Of a stretch of 64,000 nucleotides of DNA, positions 35,991 to 44,865 are shown in pieces. The stretch's first letter is position 1. Each line of letters starts with the position of its first letter. A program made the translations under genes and the position numbers. Location: NCBI RefSeq assembly GCF_022919115.1, contig NZ_CP095072.1:806001-870000 (forward strand), given 5' to 3'. The notes under the pieces are model-generated. The model ran no database searches and was not told where the DNA came from. It was given only the letters and a program-made list of their open reading frames with translations. The stretch comes from Gracilibacillus caseinilyticus. GTDB taxonomy: Bacteria > Bacillota > Bacilli > Bacillales > Amphibacillaceae.

Positions 35991-36469
35991 AATAAGGGCG
36001 TGGAAATAATATCTTTCCCATAATAAATAGTGACAATTGTCAACACCAGTAAGACGACATGTTCTACCGTCCCGCCAGTTCTTGTTGTTACAGGAAAACG
36101 AACCGTGATATTAACTGGGTAGAATAACTTGATCCCATTTTTGGTCATTGCATCTAATACGAAATGACTGACCATTCCGGCCATCCCTCCCATGATTATC
36201 GATTGATTGGTAATAAACATGGTGAGAATAAAATGCATAACCACTAAAAATAGTAAACTGTGGGTAAACGTCCGGTGACCGAAGATGCTGTTAATGATTT
36301 TCGAGAGCAAAGGAAACCTTCTCCCTATTTTACTTCCACCATGGCATATGTCCGGAATCAGCCCACCAATGGCGCCAGCTGCGATAAACAGTCCAGGATC
36401 ATATTCCGTATACGTCGCTAACACCGTCGCCGTCGCAATCCCTCCCATAAGATGTGTTTTCCCTGTCAT
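35987..36469 (-). CDS. YdjM-like membrane-bound metal-dependent hydrolase (DUF457 family)
   Basis: A 160-residue protein from ATG 36469, 8 bases after AAGGAG; the longer frame to 36493 starts inside poor context. It has three or four membrane helices and His/Asp motifs typical of the family: MTGKTHLMGG at the start, GGLIPDICHG, HRTFTHSLLFL and VSHFVLDAMTKNGIKLFYP. Members related to YdjM and YvsG are predicted metal-dependent membrane hydrolases; E. coli YdjM is SOS-induced. The reaction is unknown. It is convergent with the RpiR gene. Confidence 0.85.
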   Translation of the reverse strand: MTGKTHLMGGIATATVLATYTEYDPGLFIAAGAIGGLIPDICHGGSKIGRRFPLLSKIINSIFGHRTFTHSLLFLVVMHFILTMFITNQSIIMGGMAGMVSHFVLDAMTKNGIKLFYPVNITVRFPVTTRTGGTVEHVVLLVLTIVTIYYGKDIISTPLF

Positions 36470-36554
36470 CGCTGTCGTTTCTCCTTCTATCATTCAATAT
36501 TTTTGCTTGTCTATCATAACATGAATAACATGATTAGAACATATGTTTCGACAA

Positions 36555-36900
36555 GAAAAAACGGGTAAGTCCCCTGGACCTAACTAACGTATATAATATA
36601 CAACTACCTATAACACGGATTATGTAAAGTGGAACTGTATTATAAATTGGTCATTTGATAGGTAGTATGTGCTTAGCAAAGCTCCGGAAATATGCTCCGC
36701 GTCCTGTGGGGCACGGCTTCAGCTAGGCTACTACTTGAACTACTTCATTGCTGCCTTGTGCCGAGGAAGCCTGCTTCGAAGCAATACTTATAGACACAGG
36801 CACAGACTAAATGGATCTTCAGCTCGCGCTGATCCCACGGGAGTCTACGCATATTTCCTACGCTTAAGGAAGTGCTACAACGTTGTGAGTGCGATTCACT
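36555..36900. repeat. Dispersed hairpin element, copy 5 (Q hairpin, right part missing)
   Basis: The well-preserved head (GGACCTAACTAACGTATATA) and terminal repeat (36609-36628) are followed by hairpin Q (36686-36858: GGAAATATGC/GCATATTTCC) with a longer centre containing the palindrome GCTTCGAAGC. The start of the spacer (CTACGCTTAAGGAAGTGCTACAACG) ends the copy; P and the right terminal repeat are absent. Its orientation matches copy 3. Confidence 0.75.
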
Positions 36901-36931
36901 TCTTCTATTCGCCTTAACGACAGCAATTATA

Positions 36932-36972
36932 TAAAAAGGAAACCGATTGGTCTGTTTTCGACCAATCGGTTT
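36932..36972 (-). terminator. Terminator of the flotillin operon
   Basis: AAACCGATTGGTC pairs perfectly with GACCAATCGGTTT; on the minus strand the stem runs into CCTTTTTATA. Confidence 0.85.
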
Positions 36973-36981
36973 GTGAACCCT

Positions 36982-38433
36982 TCACTCGTCTGATTCGCTA
37001 TATGCCGGTCTATCTTTTTGATTTGACAGTTGTTGCTTTATTTTGGACTCACTGCTGGACGCTACATTATCTAGCATCCCTTTCAAATCAACACCAGATA
37101 CATCTTTTAACGTTTCTGGCAGCTGGCTCATCAATTTTGTAACGTATTGGCTCATACGTGTCGCCCCGTCACCTTCTCCATTTCCACTATCGACAACTGT
37201 TACCTTGTCAATAGAGCGTACTGGTTCTGCAATTTTCGCTGCGAAATCAGGCAACATCTTGATAATCATTTCGAGAATAGCTGCTTCTCCGTATTTATCC
37301 ATTGCTTCGGCAAGTTTTTCTTTCGCTTCCGCTTCCGCCAGACCCTTCTCACGGATCGCATCTGCTTCCGCTAAACCATCCAGGCGAATTTGTTCTGATT
37401 CTGCTTCAGCATTTTTGACACGCGTAACTTTATCCGCTTCTGCTTTTTGTTCGGTTGCATAACGTTCTGCTTCTGCCTTCTTAGAAATTTCCGCTTCATA
37501 TTGACGCTGTTTACGCAATACTTCTTTTTCATCGATCTCAATTTGTTTATTTTTCTCAACAAGCTGAATCTGCATTTCTTCTTGTTTGACTAATTGTTCT
37601 GATTTCGCACCTTGTAATTTATAGGCCATATCTGCTTCAGCTCGAGCCGTATCCTGATCACGCTTATATGAGGCTACTTTCAGTTCTTTCTCTTTTGTTG
37701 ATTCCGCAATTTGTGTCTCACTTAACAGCTCCGCACCTTTACTCTCACGCTCAGCCTGCGCCTTTTGAATACGCGCATCACGCATTGCATTTGCTTCAGC
37801 AATCTGAGCATCACGCTTTACCTCCGCAATTCGCGGTTTACCTAACGCTTCAAGATAGCCATTTTCATCTTGAACATCTTTAATCGTAAACGAGACAATT
37901 TGCAACCCCATTTTCTTCAAATCGACGGCTGCCTGTGTCTGAACCTCTTGGGCAAAACGCTCCCGATTTTTGTAAATCTCTTCTACCGTCATCGTACCAA
38001 GAATCGCACGTAAATGTCCTTCTAATACTTCCTGTGCTTCCTTACGTAACTCAGAATTGTCTTTACCCAAAAATTGTTCCCCGGCAGTAGCTATACCCTC
38101 GGTTGTACTTTGAACTTTAATAATCGCCGTACCATCAGCCATCACGGGCACACCATTTTCGGTATAGACATTAGGAGTAGAAATATCTAAACTATGAGAG
38201 CGTAAACTAATATTCTCCTTCTGTTGGAAAATTGGTAAAATAAATGCACCGCCACCACGGACAATCTTAATACCTCCACCATCTTCGGTCTTATGTACAT
38301 TTTTACTGCCAAGAAAACTACCGGTTACGATCATCGCGTCATCTGCACCAACTGTTTTATAACGTGCTGCAAAAAGAATAGCGAATGCTAAGATGATGGC
38401 GACAACTACACCAACTACAATTAATATATCCAT
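36982..38433 (-). CDS. floT: Flotillin, SPFH-domain membrane scaffold
   Basis: A 483-residue protein. An N-terminal membrane hairpin (residues about 4-25) is followed by the SPFH/PHB domain (about 30-215; GGGAFILPIFQQKENISLRSHSLDI, GTMTVEEIYKNRERFAQEV) and a long coiled-coil with Glu-Ala repeats (about 220-400, ending GLAEAEAKEKLAEAMDKYGEAAILEMIIKML). Flotillins organise functional membrane microdomains and affect fluidity, signalling and sporulation onset in Bacillus. The NfeD-type gene lies 16 bp upstream, the usual flotillin pairing. Confidence 0.95.
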   Translation of the reverse strand: MDILIVVGVVVAIILAFAILFAARYKTVGADDAMIVTGSFLGSKNVHKTEDGGGIKIVRGGGAFILPIFQQKENISLRSHSLDISTPNVYTENGVPVMADGTAIIKVQSTTEGIATAGEQFLGKDNSELRKEAQEVLEGHLRAILGTMTVEEIYKNRERFAQEVQTQAAVDLKKMGLQIVSFTIKDVQDENGYLEALGKPRIAEVKRDAQIAEANAMRDARIQKAQAERESKGAELLSETQIAESTKEKELKVASYKRDQDTARAEADMAYKLQGAKSEQLVKQEEMQIQLVEKNKQIEIDEKEVLRKQRQYEAEISKKAEAERYATEQKAEADKVTRVKNAEAESEQIRLDGLAEADAIREKGLAEAEAKEKLAEAMDKYGEAAILEMIIKMLPDFAAKIAEPVRSIDKVTVVDSGNGEGDGATRMSQYVTKLMSQLPETLKDVSGVDLKGMLDNVASSSESKIKQQLSNQKDRPAYSESDE

Positions 38434-38449
38434 CTGATTCTCTCCCTCC

Positions 38450-39004
38450 TTAAATTTCGTCTAACTCTGATACATAAAGAATCTGGTCTTTAACCTCTAC
38501 AACCACAACTTGTTGCCCTTGTTTAATCACCTTGTTGTCAAAGCTGACCGCTGTTTCACTCCGGCTGCCATTTGACCTTGCGATAAAGATTTCACCCATT
38601 CCTTTCTCAGGAATCGATGTGATCACCTCACCGACTTCCCCTACTAAATCCTGTACGGAAATGGAAGCAGAAGATTCTGCATTGGACATAGGAATCACCA
38701 GAAAATAATAGATAAGCAGATATGCTCCAAATCCAATCAACAAGCTAATCAACAGAACAAGGACAGGAAGCAATGAGGAATATTTGGTTAACAGCACCCC
38801 CGCACCAGCAACGACGGACAAGGTACCAAATACTAATAATGGGTTGAAAAATTCACCTAAACTATCAAACACACTATCTAACAAGCCATCAAGGATATTT
38901 CCAAGAAACAAGGACAAGACAGCGAAGCCCAGACTTCCCCATAGCAACCACCAATAAATATCAATTACTCCAATCGGTACACCTCCTGTTGAATGTCTAC
39001 TCAT
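38450..39004 (-). CDS. NfeD-like membrane protein (YuaF-like), flotillin partner
   Basis: A 184-residue protein with three or four membrane helices in the first 110 residues and a C-terminal OB-fold domain (LVGEVGEVITSIPEKGMGEIFIARSNGSRSETAVSF, IKQGQQVVVVEVKDQILYV). It lacks the N-terminal ClpP-like protease of long NfeD, so it is the short YuaF type that accompanies flotillin. First gene of the operon with floT. It probably helps assemble or position flotillin rafts in the membrane. Confidence 0.9.
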   Translation of the reverse strand: MSRHSTGGVPIGVIDIYWWLLWGSLGFAVLSLFLGNILDGLLDSVFDSLGEFFNPLLVFGTLSVVAGAGVLLTKYSSLLPVLVLLISLLIGFGAYLLIYYFLVIPMSNAESSASISVQDLVGEVGEVITSIPEKGMGEIFIARSNGSRSETAVSFDNKVIKQGQQVVVVEVKDQILYVSELDEI

Positions 39005-39090
39005 ATATACGAATCAAATCGTTAAAAAGTTCCCAATTTTTACATTAATATTGAATACTTTGTCCTCATTAACAGCAGTTCCATCATTTT

Positions 39091-39161
39091 CTTATACCTA
39101 AGAATTTTTACCACGTCGAATTACTACTCTGATAACATTCAATACTTTGCTAACGCAAAAA
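39091..39161. repeat. Tail repeat, diverged copy
   Basis: CTTATACCTAAGAATTTTTACCACGTCGAATTAC...CAATACTTTGCTAACGCAAAAAA is a diverged match to 7369-7445. It again lies directly beyond a minus-strand terminator, this time of the gene at 39199, and shares its A-run. Confidence 0.55.
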
Positions 39162-39186
39162 ACCCACACTCATTATGAGTATGGGT
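39155..39186 (-). terminator. Terminator of the DUF1801 gene
   Basis: ACCCATACTC pairs with GAGTGTGGGT (one mismatch) around ATAAT on the minus strand, followed by TTTTTTGCG. Confidence 0.75.
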
Positions 39187-39198
39187 CCGTAATCTCCG

Positions 39199-39642
39199 TT
39201 ATCTGATGGAAGTTGTATAACGATTAATCCATCCCTCTACCGTTACTTTTGATGCTAATTCACCTAACAATTCATACGGAATCTTTTTCGGATTGGTAAA
39301 ACGAATACAACTTTTGCCCATATTTAACTTGGTGGACATATGCTTCGGATATTCAGCCTCAAACCAGGATAGCAAATCATCATCTGCATAAATCCCCATA
39401 TGATAAACCGCGATATGACGCTTTTGTGCTGCAATACTTAAAAAAGGAAGTGGGGTGTCTTTTTCACAATGATAGCCATCTGGAAAAGTAGACAATGGTA
39501 CAACATATGAAGGCATGCCATATTGAAGCTGAAATGCAAACCCATTTGGAATGTGTTCGTCAATGGTTTGATACAACTTGAGAAACGGTTGATGCCACTT
39601 CTCATCTTTATCTGCCAAGTATTCACTGATCATATCAGACAT
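39199..39642 (-). CDS. DUF1801-family protein (YdhG/YjhG-like)
   Basis: A 147-residue soluble protein from ATG 39642, 6 bases after GAGGTG. Family segments are visible: ISEYLADKDEKWHQPFLKLYQTIDEHIP, FQLQYGMPSYVVPLSTFPDGYH, HIAVYHMGIYAD and MGKSCIRFTNPKKIPYELLGEL. These compact proteins, related to YdhG-like iron chaperone folds, have no established activity. It appears monocistronic. Confidence 0.82.
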   Translation of the reverse strand: MSDMISEYLADKDEKWHQPFLKLYQTIDEHIPNGFAFQLQYGMPSYVVPLSTFPDGYHCEKDTPLPFLSIAAQKRHIAVYHMGIYADDDLLSWFEAEYPKHMSTKLNMGKSCIRFTNPKKIPYELLGELASKVTVEGWINRYTTSIR

Positions 39643-39689
39643 TGTTATCACCTCGTATTGGTATATCTCATACTATAACACAGACAGTT

Positions 39690-39965
39690 AAACATGGGCT
39701 TATACTAAGAGTAGCGCAAACGCCCGTTTAGAAAGTAGCGACTGGACGGCATCAACTGAGATAAAGGATTCAGGGTGATCAAGTGATTTCGATGATGACT
39801 TTCGTCAAAGGGCATAAGCGCGATTAGGCCCCTGGTTATCACCAATCGGCAAGTCTTGTATAACGGGCGATGAAGGAAGTCGCTTAGTTTGTGGGTGCTG
39901 TAGCTGTACATGGCCTCTAATCTTAAACATCGGTACAAAGCCTCTACTTTTTCTTTCTTATCTAC
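39690..39965. repeat. GC-richer intergenic block, probable degenerate interspersed repeat
   Basis: This block of about 275 bases is visibly richer in G+C than its flanks and opens with AGTAGCGCAAACGCCCGTTTAG. Openings of the type AGCGCAAGCGCCCGTTTAG are, from memory, a frequent interspersed repeat in Bacillaceae genomes. No second copy lies in this window. A 96-codon minus-strand frame across it lacks a ribosome binding site and family resemblance, so I do not call it a gene. Confidence 0.4.
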
Positions 39966-39976
39966 GAACAAAAATC

Positions 39977-40921
39977 TTACCTGTCTTTCACACACCGAAA
40001 ACCAATATTCCCTGATGAGCTATCAGCCGTGTTCGAACTTCTCGCTGCCACACGATACCTGTTACAGTAGGAATGATGACATAAATAAGAGCCACCTCTC
40101 ATCACTTTTGATACATTACCATTGACATAATCCCTATCTAACTGCCCTGTTCGGTCCGTTGTAAATGTATCTGCACACCATTCCCACACATTCCCCGCCA
40201 TATTGTACAATCCATAATTATTAGCTGGAAAGGATTGAGCGGGAGCTGTTCCTGTATATCCATCCTCTTTTGTGTTGTTCTGGGGGAAGTTTCCTTGCCA
40301 AATATTACAGTGGTGCTCTCCATTTGGATGTAATTCATCACCCCATGGATATCGTTTTTGGACCAGCCCACCTCTTGCTGCATATTCCCACTCTTTTTCG
40401 GTAGGCAACCGCTTACCAGCCCACTTACAATATGCATGTGCATCATTCCACGAAACATGAATTACCGGATGATCCATCCTATCCTCTACATTTGAATCTT
40501 TGCCAAACGGTTGATACCAATAGGCACCTTCTACTGCAAACCACCAGGGTGTCCCTGGTACCTGTTGCAGGTTTGCATTCGTGTTTTTATCAATAAATTG
40601 ATAAAAAACAAACGACCAGCCATATTGCTCTGCCTCCGTTTGGTAACCGGTATCATTAATAAATGCTTTAAATTGTCTGTTGGTGACGGTATGAATATCT
40701 AGATAAAACGGGGCCACACTTACTTCTTGAACAGGTCCCTCACCATCTGCTTTAAAACCATCCTCATCATTGGTTCCCATTAAATAGGAGCCACCTTCTA
40801 GCAAAACCATGCCTGTATGCTTCTGCTCTTTCTCCTCGACCTGCTGATTGCTGGTTTGTTTATTCAAATCTATTGCTGCCCTGCTAACCTGACAGCAGCT
40901 TTTTGGCTTTTCATGTTCCAC
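39977..40921 (-). CDS. Formylglycine-generating enzyme (sulfatase-modifying factor)
   Basis: A 314-residue protein best started at GTG 40921, 7 bases after AAAGGAG; the open frame extends to 41032 inside the chromate transporter gene. It has the whole FGE fold: GMVLLEGGSYLMGTNDEDG, VTNRQFKAFINDTGYQTEAE, HPVIHVSWNDAHAYCKWAGKRLPTEKEWEYAARGG and NMAGNVWEWC. Both catalytic cysteines of true FGE are present in SYLCHHSYCNRYR, so it should oxidise the Cys of sulfatases to formylglycine in a copper-dependent reaction. No sulfatase gene is in the window. It follows the chromate transporter genes on the same strand by 47 bp. Confidence 0.9.
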   Translation of the reverse strand: MEHEKPKSCCQVSRAAIDLNKQTSNQQVEEKEQKHTGMVLLEGGSYLMGTNDEDGFKADGEGPVQEVSVAPFYLDIHTVTNRQFKAFINDTGYQTEAEQYGWSFVFYQFIDKNTNANLQQVPGTPWWFAVEGAYWYQPFGKDSNVEDRMDHPVIHVSWNDAHAYCKWAGKRLPTEKEWEYAARGGLVQKRYPWGDELHPNGEHHCNIWQGNFPQNNTKEDGYTGTAPAQSFPANNYGLYNMAGNVWEWCADTFTTDRTGQLDRDYVNGNVSKVMRGGSYLCHHSYCNRYRVAARSSNTADSSSGNIGFRCVKDR

Positions 40922-40968
40922 CTTATCACTCCTTTCCTTATAGTTAAGTATCCGTGTTCTATTGAAAG

Positions 40969-41505
40969 TTAGTATAACACCATTCCTGCTACACCTGACA
41001 TTACAATAACCACAATAGGATGTACTTGCCACTTAATAAGTGATAGAAGCGCTAACACGAATATACAACATAAACTGAGGCTTTGCCATGATACCGTGCT
41101 TATTAGTTGATTACTTATCGCAAATTTCAAGGCTGCGTAGGCGATCAGGCCAGTAATGATCGGTCGCAAGCCGTAAAGTGCAGATTTTACGAGCTTATGG
41201 TGATGAATATGAAAGAAGAAGGCGGATAGCAGTAAAATTATTAAGAAAGATGGAATAACCATGCCTAAAGCAGCCATCATCGCCCCAGGGAAACTCGCTA
41301 CATGATAACCAACAAAAATAGCACTGTTTGTTGCAATCGGTCCAGGTGACATACCGGCAACCGCGATAACATCAGTCAATTCCTGTGTCGACATCCAATG
41401 ATGGCTTGTCACCTCTGTTTCAATTAATGGCAGCATCGCATACCCGCCCCCAAACGAAACAAAACCGATTAATAAAAAAGTCCAAAATATTGTAACTAAT
41501 TCCAA
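40969..41505 (-). CDS. Chromate transporter, half-size subunit
   Basis: A 178-residue membrane protein with about six helices, one CHR domain (FVSFGGGYAMLPLIETEVTSHH, AVAGMSPGPIATNSAIFVGYHVASFPGAM). Half-size CHR proteins of Bacillus (YwrA/YwrB) work as pairs of opposite membrane topology, exporting chromate. The partner gene lies 14 bp upstream. In sporeformers without chromate exposure these pairs may move sulfate-like anions; the name is a family name. Confidence 0.9.
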   Translation of the reverse strand: MELVTIFWTFLLIGFVSFGGGYAMLPLIETEVTSHHWMSTQELTDVIAVAGMSPGPIATNSAIFVGYHVASFPGAMMAALGMVIPSFLIILLLSAFFFHIHHHKLVKSALYGLRPIITGLIAYAALKFAISNQLISTVSWQSLSLCCIFVLALLSLIKWQVHPIVVIVMSGVAGMVLY

Positions 41506-41519
41506 ACGAATTCCCCCAA

Positions 41520-42107
41520 CTACCTCACAGATTTCTGAACCTTCTCTAAATGTGTAGTAAATCCTAAATGTTTTTTCAGTTCCACAATAAGTAACCCCAC
41601 AATGATACCTCCAATAATAATCACGACAGGATGAACCGGAAGCAGGAATAATAAAACTACCGTTATTACGGCGATTCCGATTGTTGTTTTATCATAAAGT
41701 GCTGTAATTCCAATCCGATAGGCTGCAAAAGCAATTAAAGCGACAATAGCAGGTCTGATTCCCATGAATGCATCCGCAACCAGTGCATTGTCTTTAATTA
41801 AAACAAACACCATACTTAACGTCACGACGATTAAAAATGTAGGGAGTAAAATTCCAATCATTGCAACTAGCGCCCCCATAACTCCAGCCAGCCGATATCC
41901 GACAAATGTAGCAGCATTAATCGCAATCGCTCCCGGCACGGACTGTGCAAGCGCAAAAATTTCCGAAAGATCTTTTGCTTCTACCCATTTCTTTCGATCA
42001 ACGATTTCTTTTTCAATCAACGGGATCATTGCATAGCCTCCACCGAATGTCATCGGGCTAATCTTAAGGAAGGTCATAAACAAAGAAACAAGCATTTTTC
42101 CATTCAT
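41520..42107 (-). CDS. Chromate transporter, half-size subunit
   Basis: A 195-residue CHR-domain membrane protein from ATG 42107, 9 bases after GGAGTG. Key motifs are MTFGGGYAMIPLIEKEIVDRKKW, LAQSVPGAIAINAATFVGYRLAGVMGAL and the C-terminal helices ending LIVELKKHLG. It pairs with the half transporter just downstream. The two sequences are related to each other across the GGGYAM and PGxIxxN motifs, which supports an old duplication of a single CHR domain. Confidence 0.9.
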   Translation of the reverse strand: MNGKMLVSLFMTFLKISPMTFGGGYAMIPLIEKEIVDRKKWVEAKDLSEIFALAQSVPGAIAINAATFVGYRLAGVMGALVAMIGILLPTFLIVVTLSMVFVLIKDNALVADAFMGIRPAIVALIAFAAYRIGITALYDKTTIGIAVITVVLLFLLPVHPVVIIIGGIIVGLLIVELKKHLGFTTHLEKVQKSVR

Positions 42108-42256
42108 CGACACCACTCCGTATACCTATGTTAATTCCATCATAACACACTTTTATCCTAATTGGTTAAAAGTATTTATTTCTTCTTATGATTGCGTTTA
42201 TTCATTTAGGGTAAAAGTATGCATAGGAAATATTTAAATATAAAGGAGTTATGGAA

Positions 42257-43216
42257 ATGATTACGTTTCATGATGTAAGCAAACAATTTCCCGATGGTAC
42301 GATAGCTGTCAATCGGATTAATTTCACTATCACCAACGGAGAATTTTTTGTGTTAATCGGCCCGAGTGGCTGCGGCAAAACTACAACATTAAAAATGATG
42401 AACAGACTAATCCCCTTATCTGAAGGAACCATTCTCATTGATGATAAAAAAATTAGTGAATATAACATTCATGAACTAAGATGGAATATTGGCTATGTCT
42501 TACAGCAAATCGCCCTTTTTCCACATATGACAATTGCAGAAAATATCGCTGTTGTTCCCGAATTAAAACAGTGGTCTCAAGACGCCATCAGAAAGCGGGT
42601 GGATGAGTTGCTGGGAATGGTAGGGCTTCATCCTGATACATATCGAAATCGCAAGCCGCATGAACTCTCAGGTGGAGAGCAGCAACGCGTTGGGGTGATC
42701 CGTGCATTAGCAGCTGATCCTGACATTATTTTAATGGATGAACCGTTCAGCGCCTTAGACCCGATCAGTCGGGAAAAATTACAGGACGATATGATTGAAT
42801 TACAAAAAAAGATAAACAAAACAATCGTATTCGTTACCCACGATATGCAAGAGGCGATTAAATTAGCGGATCAAGTCTGTTTAATGAAAGATGGCGAAAT
42901 CGTGCAAATCGGAACACCTGAGCAATTACTGTCCAACCCTGCCAACGATTTCGTCAGCGATTTTGTCGGATCCAGCAACAAAATTGGCTCAAATTTTCAG
43001 TTACAAAAAATCATGCAGCCTCTGTCTTCGATGAAAAATGACACGACACATACCATTGATATTACTGCTAAGCTGGATCAGGTATTAGCCAAACTGAACA
43101 ATCATTCTGAATTATATGTTACCTCTGACGGTAACATCAAAGGGAAGATAGACCGGCAGATGATGATCCACTATCTCTCGACTTCGCTAAAGGAAGGCGG
43201 GGGAGAATATGTCTAA
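42257..43216 (+). CDS. Osmolyte ABC transporter ATP-binding protein (OpuFA-like)
   Basis: A 319-residue ABC ATPase from ATG 42257, 8 bases after AAGGAG; an ATG six bases earlier has too short a spacing. It has Walker A GPSGCGKTTTLK, Q-loop LQQIALFPHMT, signature LSGGEQQRVGVIRAL, Walker B IILMDEP and the switch His VTHDM, plus the glycine-betaine/choline transporter pattern (SREKLQDDMIEL). The C-terminal region is a reduced CBS-like segment. It energises uptake of compatible solutes through the fused permease-receptor encoded with an 8-bp overlap downstream. Confidence 0.9.
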   Translation: MITFHDVSKQFPDGTIAVNRINFTITNGEFFVLIGPSGCGKTTTLKMMNRLIPLSEGTILIDDKKISEYNIHELRWNIGYVLQQIALFPHMTIAENIAVVPELKQWSQDAIRKRVDELLGMVGLHPDTYRNRKPHELSGGEQQRVGVIRALAADPDIILMDEPFSALDPISREKLQDDMIELQKKINKTIVFVTHDMQEAIKLADQVCLMKDGEIVQIGTPEQLLSNPANDFVSDFVGSSNKIGSNFQLQKIMQPLSSMKNDTTHTIDITAKLDQVLAKLNNHSELYVTSDGNIKGKIDRQMMIHYLSTSLKEGGGEYV

Positions 43217-44732
43217 TTTCATCCATGTTTTCACTGAAAGACAAGATCAATTATGGCAAGCGCTATTTGAACATATCCAGATTTCTTTTATTGCATTATG
43301 TTTTGCCGTACTTGTTTCCATACCATTAGGAATCTATTTAACGAAGAAGGATAAAATTGCAGAGCCAATTATCGGTATTGCCGCCATTCTGCAAACGATT
43401 CCATCTCTGGCATTATTAGGTTTATTTATTCCTCTGTTTGGTATTGGAAAAATCCCGGCAATTATCGCCCTGATACTTTATGCACTGTTACCAATTTTAC
43501 GGAACACTTATACCGGTATCCGAGAAGTCGATCCTTCTCTGATCGAAGCAGCGACAGCAATGGGGATGAATACTTCCAAACGTTTAGTAAAGGTAGAATT
43601 ACCACTGGCAATGCCTGTCATGATGGCTGGGATTCGCACGTCGATGGTACTAATTGTGGGTACAGCCACACTCGCAGCACTTATTGGAGCTGGTGGTTTA
43701 GGGGATATTATTTTACTAGGAATTGATCGGAATAGCACGTCATTAATTGTGTTGGGGGCAATCCCTGCTGCATTATTGGCCATTTTATTCGATATTCTAT
43801 TACGTAAAATGGAGACATTCTCCTTCAAACAATCCTTACTGACAATCACTATTATCTTGTTGATCTCGGTGCTCTTCATTATGACACCTTTATTACTGAA
43901 GTCCAATAATGACACGGTTGTGATTGGCGGTAAATTAGGGACCGAACCAGAAATACTTATCAATATGTATCGATTATTAATCGAGGAACAGTCGGATATA
44001 GAAGTGGAGCTAGAACCAGGCTTAGGGAAAACATCCTTCTTGTTTAATGCTTTACAGACAAGCTCGATTGATATTTACCCTGAGTTTACTGGCACCGCAT
44101 TAACACAATTTCTGAAGGAGCAAGCCAACAGTAAGAAGAAAGAAGAAGTCTACCAACAAGCGAAACAAGGTCTAAAAGAGCAATTTAACCTAGTGATGCT
44201 TTCACCAATGGAATACAACAATACGTATGCATTAGCTGTTCCAGAAGAATTCGCAAGCAACTATAACCTGGATACGATCTCTGATCTTCACTCGGTGGAA
44301 GGCGAAATAAAAGCTGGTTTCACATTAGAGTTCTCAGATCGTAAAGATGGCTATCTTGGTATCCAGGATCTGTATAACCTCTCCTTTCCGAATTTAAAAA
44401 CGATGGAACCGCAGCTCCGTTATGCTGCCGTCGAAGAAGGAGATATTAATTTAATTGACGCCTATTCAACCGATAGCGAATTAAAAAGATATAACTTAAA
44501 AGTATTAGAAGATGATAAGCAGCTATTTCCGCCATATCAAGGTGCACCTCTATTAAGACAGGAAACGTTAGATGAGCACCCTGAATTAGCGAGCATTCTC
44601 AACCAGCTAGCTGGAAAAATAACAGATGACCAAATGAGAGACATGAATTATCAGGTTGCTGTGGAAGGCAAAAGTGCACAAGAAGTTGCCCGAGAATATT
44701 TAGAGAATGAAGGATTATTACCTGCAGAATAA
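43209..44732 (+). CDS. Osmolyte ABC transporter permease fused to substrate-binding domain (OpuFB-like)
   Basis: A 507-residue fusion. Residues 1-230 form the permease with about six helices (PLGIYLTKKDKIAEPIIGIAAILQTIPSLALLGLF, GIREVDPSLIEAATAMGM, ALIGAGGLGDIILLG). After a further helix (210-232) comes an extracytoplasmic OpuAC-type receptor (GGKLGTEPEILINMYRLLIEEQSDIEVE, SSIDIYPEFTGTALTQFL, YAAVEEGDINLIDAYSTDSEL). Such TMD-SBD fusions occur in OpuF and BilE systems for glycine betaine, proline betaine and similar. Start ATGTCTAA overlaps the ATPase gene end by 8 bp. Confidence 0.9.
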   Translation: MSNFIHVFTERQDQLWQALFEHIQISFIALCFAVLVSIPLGIYLTKKDKIAEPIIGIAAILQTIPSLALLGLFIPLFGIGKIPAIIALILYALLPILRNTYTGIREVDPSLIEAATAMGMNTSKRLVKVELPLAMPVMMAGIRTSMVLIVGTATLAALIGAGGLGDIILLGIDRNSTSLIVLGAIPAALLAILFDILLRKMETFSFKQSLLTITIILLISVLFIMTPLLLKSNNDTVVIGGKLGTEPEILINMYRLLIEEQSDIEVELEPGLGKTSFLFNALQTSSIDIYPEFTGTALTQFLKEQANSKKKEEVYQQAKQGLKEQFNLVMLSPMEYNNTYALAVPEEFASNYNLDTISDLHSVEGEIKAGFTLEFSDRKDGYLGIQDLYNLSFPNLKTMEPQLRYAAVEEGDINLIDAYSTDSELKRYNLKVLEDDKQLFPPYQGAPLLRQETLDEHPELASILNQLAGKITDDQMRDMNYQVAVEGKSAQEVAREYLENEGLLPAE

Positions 44733-44773
44733 CACAGTGAGAAAGACTTTTTCTTATTATCACACGTATAGAC

Positions 44774-44823
44774 AACTTCAGGCGATTACTCTCATCGGGA
44801 GTAGTCTTCAACCTGAAGTTTTT
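44774..44823 (+). terminator. Terminator of the osmolyte transporter operon
   Basis: AACTTCAGG pairs with CCTGAAGTT, with an inner TACTC/GAGTA stem, followed by TTTCTTTC. Confidence 0.8.
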
Positions 44824-44865
44824 CTTTCTCAAACGTTTGGCTTATTTCTGATTTCCCTTCCAATT

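Noticed and set aside
39705..39995. A 96-codon minus-strand frame
   Set aside because: Located in the GC-rich block with no ribosome binding site, overlapping the FGE end, and without recognisable features.
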